Shown one piece after another: positions 56,541 to 64,000 of a stretch of DNA of 64,000 bases. How positions within the stretch are numbered: position 1 is the first letter of the stretch; each line of letters starts with the position of its first letter. Source of the DNA: Trichostrongylus colubriformis (lineage: Eukaryota; Nematoda; Chromadorea; Rhabditida; Trichostrongylidae); the NCBI GenBank assembly GCA_963978905.1, contig OZ022256.1, forward strand, positions 38,178,001 to 38,242,000. The letters run 5' to 3'. The position numbers and the translations under genes were made by a program. The notes below the pieces were generated by a model, which made no database searches, was not told the origin of the DNA, and worked only from the letters and a program-made list of their open reading frames with translations.

Positions 56541-56662
56541 AGGTCTACTTTCGCGATTTTCAGCCATTTTTGTCGATTAGCGCGCTCCAGGTTCGCACGC
56601 CGCGACGCAACCGCAGCGCTTCTGATGTTACCGCGAATTTCAAGTTTTTGAATTTTTAATAG

Positions 56663-57840
56663 GTATTTTTCATGTTTTGCTCTGTTATGTTTTATGTTTT
56701 GATGTTTTTATGCTCATGTTTCGTTGTGCCTTATGTTTAAATGTGTTTAATGTTTGCTTACATGTGTTTTTTTTTCAGATTTCGTCAATAGTCGAAGCCG
56801 TCCCGTTGATCGCATCAAGGTATGTTGCTTTTTTTCAGAATTTGTTATGTACATTGAATATTTTTCATATATAGTCGTATAGTTTTCATTACGCTTTATG
56901 TTTAAATGTTTCTAATGCTTATTTCATGTCCTTTTTTTAGGTATCGTTCATGGTCGAAGTTCGGACGCGCGCCGCATCAAGGTATGTTGCTTTTTTTCAG
57001 AATTTGTTATGTATATTGAATATTTTTCATATATAGTCGTATAGTTTCCATTATGCTTTATGTTTAAATGTTTCTAATGCTCATTTCATGTCCTTTTTTC
57101 AGGTATTCTTCATCGTGAAATCCAAACGCCTCCCGTAGGAAGGTATGTTGCTTTTTTTCAGATCTTGCAATTGTTCTTTGACTGTTTTTCATAATTAGTC
57201 GTAATATTTACGTTGTACTTAATGTTTCAATGTCTCTAATGCTTATTTCATGTACTTTTTTTCAGGTATTTTTTGGTAGTGAAGTCCGACGCCGCCCGCA
57301 GGAAGGTATGTTGCTTTTTTTTCAGAAAATGAGGTCTGTTGTTTCCTTTTCGTTCTTCATGTTTAATATTGTTCACTTATTCTTATGTTACTCTTTTTCT
57401 TACATTTTCGCGTTTTGCTTTACCTATATATGTTTGATTTTGCTTTTTCAGGTCCGTTGAAGAAGTGGCCGATTAAATCGAGGGAAGGCGTTCAGGAAAC
57501 GAGGTTTGTTGTTTTCTTTTCATTCTTCATGTTTAATATTGTTCACTCATTCTTGTAATGCTCTTTTTATACATTTTCGTCTTTTACTTTATCTATATAT
57601 GTTTGGTTTTGCTTTTTCAGGTCCGTTGAGGAAGTGGCCGATTAAATCGAGGGAAGGCGTTCAGGAAACGAGGTTTGTTGTTTTCTTTTTATTCTTCATG
57701 TTTAATATTGTTCACTCATTCTTGTAATGCTCTTTTTATACATTTTCGTCTTTTACTTTATCTATATATGTTTGGTTTTGCTTTTTTTAGGTCCGTTGAA
57801 GAAGTACCCGAGTAAAACGAGAGAAGTTTCAGAAAGAAAG
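56663..57840 (+). repeat. tandem array of exon-like modules with splice-type borders
   Basis: Seven units. Blocks: 56779-56819 (41 nt), 56941-56981 (41), 57103-57142 (40), 57266-57305 (40), 57452-57503 (52), 57621-57672 (52) and 57791 to about 57840. Each follows TTTTTCAG or TTTTTAG; the first six end at AG/GTATGTTG or GAG/GTTTGTTG. Spacing is 162, 162, 163, 186, 169 and 170 bp. Blocks 1 to 4 spliced together stay open in one frame for 54 codons (EAVPLIASR, SWSKFGRAPHQ, ILHREIQTPPVG, LVVKSDAARRK), then stop two codons into block 5. Spacers 1 and 2 are about 95% alike while blocks 1 and 2 are about 61% alike. AATAAA follows at 57952. It could be a microexon gene or a minisatellite that mimics splice sites. 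Confidence 0.6.
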
Positions 57841-57951
57841 ATTTTTTTGTTTCCTTTATATTTCGTGTTCGATTTAATAGGATTTAATGTGTGAAATTGT
57901 AATTTTTTTGGTTTGTACTTCTTCGATTACCTTTTACTGTGCCTAAGGGAA

Positions 57952-57957
57952 AAATAA
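57952..57957 (+). promoter_or_regulatory. polyadenylation signal AATAAA after the array
   Basis: GAAAAATAAATG lies about 110 bases after the last block, positioned as expected for the 3' end of a plus-strand transcript. Confidence 0.45.
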
Positions 57958-58150
57958 ATGTTCGCAATATTTGTACTGTAACATTTATTACAAAAGAAAT
58001 CAATACAACTACACAAAACATGAAATATAGCAATCATACAATCTTGCGGTGCTGTGGAAGCCAGTAGGGGGGGGGGTCGCATTTGAGACCCGAAGAGGGG
58101 GGGGGGTCGCACTGAAGCGGCCATTTTCCTCGACACCTGGGAGTGCCCTG

Positions 58151-58158
58151 CCTGTTAG
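58151..58158 (+). repeat. 8-bp target duplication of hAT-like element (right)
   Basis: CCTGTTAG, identical to 54077-54084. Confidence 0.9.
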
Positions 58159-58675
58159 CCGGGAATGTTCAATGTTCAAGTTTGTATGAGACTCATTTTT
58201 GAGGTCGCTCACTACAGATAAATGGTACCGTCTCTATTGATGCAGCTTGGCATCTTCCTATCCAAGATTTATGCTTTCAATCACTCAGGTCAAGGGCACT
58301 TATAGAATGAAAATCGTGAGATAGCATGCTACAGAAGCGTCTTAGGATGCACTATATAGCTCATTGAGTTACCGTCCTCTTCCGCATTCTTACAGTCTCC
58401 GCTTACTGACTGGATTGCAGTCCTACTATTATTGCGGCCTTTGCAAAGTTGTTGTTGGCGACGCGCTGCTAAATCTGGGTATGAGAAAATGTGGTCCGAA
58501 ATGATGTCGGGCTGATCCTATTGAGGCGCGTGAAAATGTCCAAAAAACCAGCACAACAGCCAAGCTGTTTTCGAGCAACTGCAGTGCCACCCCGGTTGTA
58601 TTGTAAGTGAAGGCATGCTCACTCTTTTTGCTACTATATGTAGTGGGCACTAGTGTGAAAAAGGTTAGAGCAGCC

Positions 58676-59028
58676 ATGAGCAGCACTTATGTCCTCGAGA
58701 AGCATCGTGAAACGATTCACAACTCCCCAGCATTTTCAGCAAATGAAAAGGTAAGTGTGATAGGTGGTGAAATCGGATTGTCCGAACTGTTCCACTGGTC
58801 CCCTTACGTCTGTATGCTTCAAGGGCAATTCATGAGTAGCAGTGGCTGAGCCGCTTATTTAGTTCTACTCACCATGTAGAACGACCGCTAGATATGATAG
58901 GTCCGTCCGAGAACACCACGCTTCAGCCTTTTGATCTAAGAGAGTGCTTTGTGCCACACGATTTTCAAAGATCCATTCTTTTCGTGCCTCCACCAGGAAT
59001 GGAAACATCAGCGACTAGTCTGATCTGA
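58676..59028 (+). CDS. two-exon small protein, unknown function (58 aa)
   Basis: Exon 1 (58676-58750) starts MSSTYVLEKHRETIHNSPAF and ends AAG/GTAAGT, a perfect donor. Exon 2 (58927-59028) follows CACGCTTCAG and joins in phase 0 to read PFDLRECFVPHDFQRSILFV then PPPGMETSATSLI and TGA. The frame is also open 23 codons upstream of the ATG with a hydrophobic run (SLFLLLYVVG), so an upstream exon with a signal peptide is possible. Not recognised. Confidence 0.5.
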
Positions 59029-59081
59029 CGTGTATAAACTCACACTCATGATTATCAATAACGGCTCCATAGTAAAATTAC

Positions 59082-59173
59082 CTACAGTTACATGCATTCG
59101 GTCTCGAATGACATTCCCTGTTTCCTTGATGGTCGCTGGATCTCTCGAGTGGCTCCTAAAGTTTTCCTCTGTT
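59082..59173 (-). CDS. possible internal exon, minus strand
   Basis: Excellent acceptor on the minus strand (ATTCCTTTCATTACAG), then 92 open nt reading TEENFRSHSRDPATIKETGN then VIRDRMHVTV, to GTAG/GTAATT. No partner exon identified; it lies immediately 3' of the plus-strand gene at 58676-59028. Confidence 0.45.
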
Positions 59174-59284
59174 CTGTAATGAAAGGAATCGAAATGTGGA
59201 CCTTTTTGAAGGGACAAATAATTCGGGTAGAGCGTTAGGAAACTACGAGGGTCAGTTGATGGTAATTTTCGTTTTGAAGTAGTT

Positions 59285-59685
59285 TTAAAGGAATCATGCA
59301 CGGGAAAAGTTTCTCTGTCACCCTTGTATTAATGTTGTATTTGCTCATAAAGACCAGATGCAAAGTCTCAAGCGAAAAAGCGAGAATTTGGCTAGGATAC
59401 AGCTCCTCAAATTGGCGGCCGAAGGGACAGGCCCTCAGAGTAAATGCCCGCCTCGTCGTCCGCCGCGGTCAGGGACGAAGAGTGGGACAGCCCATGTAAC
59501 TTTCTGCTCCCACTATGCGTCTCCGACTGCAGCGAGACCCGCTCGGACGCCCCGCTCCGTCGTCCTCCTCCGTGAAAAGTTGTGTCCTAGCCGGATTCTC
59601 AACTTTTCGCGTGAAACTTTGCATGCGGCCCTTATTAGGCAAATAAAACGCTGCAGAAAAACTGGTTTTTCCGGGCATTATTTAA
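59285..59685. mobile_element. fold-back MITE (TTAA family), copy 3
   Basis: TTAA at both ends; left TTAAAGGAATCATGCACGGG, right ending GGGCATTATTTAA. Arms are clearly inverted but more diverged than in the 18.7-kb copy. It ends the intergenic stretch downstream of the exon at 59082-59173. Confidence 0.85.
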
Positions 59686-60861
59686 CTGAAATGTCTCAAA
59701 GGAATTATTAGAATTTGGTGGGTCACCTAGACAGTTCTCGCTCCAATTCTCCTCGCAGATTTTTTAGCTTTCGGATTTCTGCTACTCTCATAGTGGCCGT
59801 GAACAGGAAAATTCGCCGCTACGAACGCAGGCGATTCTCTGATCGTTTACACCTTCTGTTTACAACGAATTATGTGTTCGTTTGTTTGCGTTTGTTTATT
59901 CGTTTGCGGGCCGCCAGCAAGCCGCTTGACGAGATAATGTGATTTGCCTTTCTTTCTGTGATCCTCGTTGTCTTTCTTTGGCTTTTCGAACATGTGTCTA
60001 GAAAAGATTTCAATTCCTCCTTCTGATCCATGAGAGCAGGAAAACGGTGAGCTAGGCACATGAGGATCGGAAGTCGTTACCATACGAAATTCCTAGGATA
60101 TCTGAGAAGCTCTTCTGTGAGTGAGAACAGGAGTGTTGCAATGTGCATCCTCAAGAGAAAGGCTGGATGTCGGTGCCCAAGAGCTTGGTGTCAAGAGCTT
60201 TTTGCTCGTGAATAGTGCTTTGATTGCTTTGACAGTCTCCCATGAGAGCTGAGATGCCATAAGTGAGCTTAAGGTCCATCACTATTGAATTTTAGCTGCT
60301 GGTGTGGATTTCTCTTTGAAAGAGATGGGGCCTGACAGATGCAATGATCCTGGGAAGCAGTGCTGCTTCAGGTGGATTTCCTTTGCTGCATACTGCATAA
60401 AGGAAGCCATATAATCTGATAAGTCATCTCTTTTACTTATTAATTTTTATTTCTGAATGGCAAACTATGGGAGAGATTCATGGAAAAATTTCCACCGCTA
60501 TTTATCCTTCTGGTGAGGGCATTCCGGGCATTACTCCACCTATAGATGAATGTTCTCACGGCTGTTTCTCGAGTTGCAGAAGGCTTGCAGAACAATGTCG
60601 TATTCCAAACCAATCTTTCTGGACCATTCACATATGTCTGACGAATAGAAGCCACCTGTGACAAGAGCATTGGCTACTCGTGTGGAATATATTCATAGTT
60701 AAGGTAACCAGAAATCGCCCTGAGCAGTGTTTTCACAGAGCCCTTTCAGAGCTTCTACTTGTTGCTATAATGACTACTGTCACGGATATACCCTTTTCGG
60801 GTTTCAAGGACGTTCCTTAACACAACAATCGCCTGTGTTCGAAGACCCGTTTCATATTCTA
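59686..60861. other. no supported gene
   Basis: A plus ORF at 60467-60661 and its antisense at 60440-60670 overlap. An alternative frame reads LWERFMEKFPPLFILL, which hints at a decayed element protein, but this is not enough to name it. Confidence 0.3.
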
Positions 60862-61747
60862 GGCTGAGGAATAAGTCCCCGCGGTTTTCTTTAACCCCAT
60901 TTTCACACTGTTTCCATCATCTTTCGACAAAGCATATATGTATATGTTTTCGATAGAGTTTTTCTTGCTCTACAAAAAGCTGCTATCTGTTTTTCGATTC
61001 CTTTAACTACCTAATATCTATGAGGTTTGGAAATGAAGCAAGCTGAAGGCAGAAATTGGCACTACCGAAACTTCATCTTCCTCGTCTGCCGTCTCAAAAA
61101 ATGTATGTGCACATGTTTTCGATGGAGCTTTTTCAGCTTTACAAAAGGTTTCATTTGTTAGATTATTTGTGATACTCAAGGTTTTGAAATGGATTATCTG
61201 TAGGAAAAAATCTGCACTTTTAGCGCGTCGAGGTCCAAAACGCTAACCTTCTTTACGTCAGATGAAATCAAATGAAGGGAAAAGGCATTCCTCAGCCATC
61301 TACTGTTACAACTGAGGGTATTTTGCACGATAAAAGTGTAAAAGTGTTTGGTAAAATCTCGATTTTTTGCGAAAAAAAGTGCGGGTGGGCCTTTACTGAG
61401 TACATTTCTAAGCCTCAGGAATATCAAACTGTGGAAGTGTTTAAAAGACTAGTGACACCTTCTTGTAGAGTAAAAAAAGCTCAATTGGAAAAAGATGCAC
61501 ATACACGTTTTGATTTCGATGGCAGACGAGGAAGATGAAGTGTCGGGAGCGCCAATTTTTGCCTTCAGCCCACTTCATTTCCGAACCTCATAAATATGAG
61601 GCAATCGAAGGAATCGAAAAACAGATAGCAGCGTTTTGTAGAGCAGAAGAAGCTCTATCGAAAGATTTTTATAAGCTTTGTTAAAAGATGAAGGGAACAA
61701 TGTGAAAAGCAGAGAACCAAAAAACCGCCGGGACTTATTGCTCGACC
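60862..61747. mobile_element. 0.9-kb MITE with about 230-bp terminal inverted repeats (AATAAGTCCC family)
   Basis: The left begins GGCTGAGGAATAAGTCCCCGCGG; the inverse of the right end is GGTCGAGCAATAAGTCCCGGCGG. Arms match for about 230 bp, including TTTTCGATAGAG...TGCTCTACAAAA and TGAAGGCA.AAATTGGC. A central copy of the hairpin motif lies near 61112. It shares this motif with the 43.86-kb MITE. A plus ORF at 61272-61538 has no recognisable domain. Confidence 0.82.
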
Positions 61748-62194
61748 CAATATTTTCGTGAGCTTCGGTGCCCGAAGTTGAAAAGTATAAAACTTTCGAA
61801 CCATTTTTTCACCCACTGATTTGATCAGTCACTTCACGAGCTCACTCTTTCTCCTTCTTCACCTGCCATTTTCAGGGCTAATTTTTGGGCGAAACATTAG
61901 AACTCTTGTGCAGGAGCCATATTCTAGGACGGTGATTGTTCAACGTGATCGCACCATTTTTCTCCTTTCATACCGAATAATGCCCTTGTAATAATTTTCT
62001 AGCTAAAAAGAGGATGTGAGGTTCTATGAAACATCTCAAGTCACATGTTACATGTACATGTATGTGCTCTCATGTTACATCCTCTTCCGTACATATTGTC
62101 TTAGTTTATCATACACCAGAGGATATCATGTCAATGCAGCTTCTATTTGTAGCCTTCCCGCTTGCGAATCACTAACTAATCCTATTGGTGCGAG

Positions 62195-62437
62195 TCACAA
62201 CCGATTATGTTGGCAGGTTTGCTCTGCTGCATCACTATGACTGCTTCTCGATGATCTTTGAAACTGAACAACCTGGGTTAGCGACCATTCGCCAGATTTC
62301 ACTAAAGGCGATTCGTCAGCGTTGAGCCCACTGGCAAAGCACAATGGAGGCTGTACATCTTCAAGCCTCTGTGAAAAGCTTTCACCTGCTTTTTTTCTAC
62401 ATAATGAGTACGCGGTCACTACTTCATAATCATACAT
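62195..62437 (-). CDS. possible first exon or small ORF (minus strand)
   Basis: ATG at 62437 opens MYDYEVVTAYSLCRKKAGES and then FASGLNADESPLVKSGEWSL, to a possible donor CAG/GTTGTT near 62271; without splicing it ends at 62195 after 80 codons. Protein-like text, no signal peptide, family unknown. Confidence 0.38.
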   Translation of the reverse strand: MYDYEVVTAYSLCRKKAGESFSQRLEDVQPPLCFASGLNADESPLVKSGEWSLTQVVQFQRSSRSSHSDAAEQTCQHNRL

Positions 62438-62683
62438 TTATTCATGAAAAATAATGAATTTTGCTACATTGCACTGTAAACGATGAAAGTCTGATAATGA
62501 GCTGCTCAACGTTCATCTTCCTCACCAAACTTCTGCCTCTTCCGCTTTGATGTCTCAAGAAGCTTTACTGTTTACTTAAAATTTGCGTTAACCACTTGAT
62601 ACTCTTAATTTACTGCTTAATTGTCCCATTCACTTCAAAAATTTCACGTCACCGTGTAAGCTACCTATGTACTTACAAAGGAA

Positions 62684-62908
62684 ATGTATCGGCCAGAGTG
62701 GTCATTCACAATGAGGTGCACATCGCTGTATGCGCCTCGAGACGCTCAGCTCAAATCTGCTCCAAATTCGCAGAACGACTTTACGAACGAAATGATGAAG
62801 ATTTTTCCCAGTGATCAATACCATTACATAGTAAATGCAGGCGCCCCTGGCGCGCAGGGTAGGCGTTTTCCCACAAACCTAATGCTGTTTTCATGTTTAG
62901 AAAATTAA
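62684..62908 (+). CDS. two-exon small protein, unknown function (60 aa)
   Basis: Exon 1 (62684-62858) reads MYRPEWSFTMRCTSLYAPRD and ends PSDQYHYIVNAGAPGAQ, with the donor CAGG/GTAGGC. A 42-bp intron ends TTCATGTTTAG. Exon 2 (62901-62908) adds Glu-Asn and TAA. The intron is near the nematode minimum. Another frame (62596-62814) is also open. Not recognised. Confidence 0.42.
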   Translation: MYRPEWSFTMRCTSLYAPRDAQLKSAPNSQNDFTNEMMKIFPSDQYHYIVNAGAPGAQGRRFPTNLMLFSCLEN

Positions 62909-63078
62909 ATGACTACTGAAGCCAAGTTTCTAGGCTAGTTGAGATTTTGACCAATATTCAGAAAGATCCGTGAGTAAATTCAAGGCGACCATAAAGTAAA
63001 TGGCCTTCTTTTCCATTTTCTACATGAAAAAGCTACCAAATATGTATAGCAATGGTAATCAAAACGTACCTAACACAG

Positions 63079-63240
63079 GTACATATCGCAACAAACGAGT
63101 GTATCAAGAACCAAGAGAGGGCATCTTTCGAAAGGCTCAACATTTCCCCCTTTGCTGAATGTGTTGCCATTCAAATTACCTACCGGATCCTTCTGAATTA
63201 TAGTCAAGACCTCGATTATGCTAAAAACTTGCTTCAATGA
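63079..63240 (+). CDS. possible terminal exon, unknown product
   Basis: The acceptor CCTAACACAG leads into 53 open codons reading VHIATNECIKNQERASFERL and ending SQDLDYAKNLLQ, then TGA. AATAAA occurs at 63587-63592. The minus strand is open here too (63070-63261), so strand is not certain. Confidence 0.33.
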   Translation, partial: VHIATNECIKNQERASFERLNISPFAECVAIQITYRILLNYSQDLDYAKNLLQ

Positions 63241-63586
63241 GTATTTCGACTTCGTGAACACGATAACAACTCTATTGCCGCGTCGAGGAACGTTGCTCGT
63301 GCGCTACAGGCACCTGCACTCATTATGTCACAGTGTTGCTCATTCAGAAAAACCTTCATATCTCCTTACGCAGAGTCGTTGCGCAAATTTCGAGAGCATA
63401 TCTGAAGACACCAGGAGGGGTAAGTTCGCCCTACAGTGAGACCTACCGTAATGCTTGCAGTTCGCTAGATTGCAATATTGCACACCCTACACCTTGCTGA
63501 GCTCATGCTTTCGCTTATTCTCCTATTCATTGTTTTGCTTGATTGCTGCTGCTTGTTGCTTCACTTATTTCATATCATTATCAATG

Positions 63587-63592
63587 AATAAA
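63587..63592 (+). promoter_or_regulatory. polyadenylation signal AATAAA
   Basis: ATGAATAAAATACACC, 347 bases after the candidate terminal exon at 63079-63240. Confidence 0.3.
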
Positions 63593-63872
63593 ATACACCC
63601 TACGAGACAACAAATGACATCCCCTCGAGCGAGCTACTCGGGATAATGACGTCGCGTTTTTCAATCCAGATTTCTCTATCGATTATCGCTTCTGACCTCG
63701 AATGCTCGCATAAAAAAACATTTTTCGTTTTCCTCACTCTTCGACCTCTCTCGGTTTCTTTGAAGGACACCAGGAATATTGGGGTATTACAGCTCCCTCC
63801 GTGGTCAGATAGTTCGACCAACAGCCGGTAGGCGTACATCCACAATGGCGTTAGTCTCAGCTCCTAAAGCGT

Positions 63873-63910
63873 GGCTCGTCTACCCCAAATGGGCTCGTCT
63901 ACCCCAAATG
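63873..63910 (+). repeat. two-copy 19-bp tandem repeat
   Basis: GGCTCGTCTACCCCAAATG occurs twice without interruption. Confidence 0.95.
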
Positions 63911-64000
63911 TGATTGCTGGCAATGACGGTGACAAATGCGGCCTACGATTTGTGTGATAATATAAGGAAGAGATGCCAGTGATAAACGAGGCGTTGACTT

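Larger units (their letters stand above)
54085..58150 (-). mobile_element. hAT-like DNA transposon, 4066 bp
   Basis: The left end CAGGGCACTCC and right end GGAGTGCCCTG are perfect 11-bp inverted termini; GTCGAGGA/TCCTCGAC follows a few bases inside on both sides. The 8-bp duplication CCTGTTAG brackets the element exactly. Eight-base duplications and CAGGG-type ends are characteristic of hAT. Two G9 tracts near the left end and two G10 tracts near the right end are each followed by TCGCA. CCTCGAC recurs at 54110, about 56213, 56222, 56391, 56402 and 58132. Inside are a minus-strand hAT tail, a separate small gene, and a tandem exon-like array on the plus strand. No catalytic core was found, so it is probably non-autonomous. 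Confidence 0.88.

Overview
The window looks like a piece of a parasitic clade V (strongylid or hookworm-like) nematode genome. It has short, intron-rich genes with TTTCAG-type acceptors and AATAAA signals, many Tc1/mariner relatives, RTE-type and CR1/Jockey-like non-LTR retrotransposons, and long-armed fold-back MITEs. The species is inferred from this style only. Most of the 64 kb is transposable-element DNA. Real genes are small, and most can be seen only as two or three spliced exons.

Layout. 1.7-3.3 kb: decayed Tc1-like transposon with IR/DR ends. 4-6.2 kb: fragments of two dispersed repeat families. 7.2-8.1 kb: the best host gene, three exons, 87 aa, with an acyl-carrier-like C-terminus. 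9.7-13 kb: mariner remnant, duplicated segments and a TTAA-flanked fold-back MITE. 13.9-17.2 kb: small exons, including a two-exon minus-strand gene at 14.4-14.8 kb. 18-22.7 kb: RTE tail, a nearly intact MITE and two internally deleted mariners. 22.8-29.6 kb: copies of a 1.5-kb repeat (R1) around a few exons. 29.6-30.9 kb: RTE pseudogene. 32.3-37.0 kb: CR1/Jockey-like element whose ORF1 is split by a 1.15-kb element with 323-bp terminal inverted repeats and TTA flanks. 37.3-41 kb: a two-exon gene, a small minus-strand ORF and repeats. 41.4-45.5 kb: second Tc1/Tc3-like element with an intron, tandem repeats, fold-back elements and a perfect-centred palindrome. 49.9-50.5 kb: mariner turned into a palindrome. 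54.1-58.2 kb: a 4.07-kb hAT-like transposon. 58.7-63.6 kb: small candidate genes plus two more fold-back elements.

Most notable region. The 54.085-58.150 kb segment has 11-bp CAGGGCACTCC termini and a perfect 8-bp target duplication (CCTGTTAG), as expected of hAT elements. Its minus strand carries a spliced hAT dimerisation tail and a separate intact two-exon 64-aa gene. It also holds a tandem array of seven 162-186-bp units. Each unit starts with a 40-52-nt block that follows a spliceosomal-type acceptor; the first six end at a donor. The spacers between the first two units are about 95% identical, whereas their blocks are only about 61% identical. This could be an array of fast-changing microexons inside a transposon. 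All function statements for unrecognised genes are inference.
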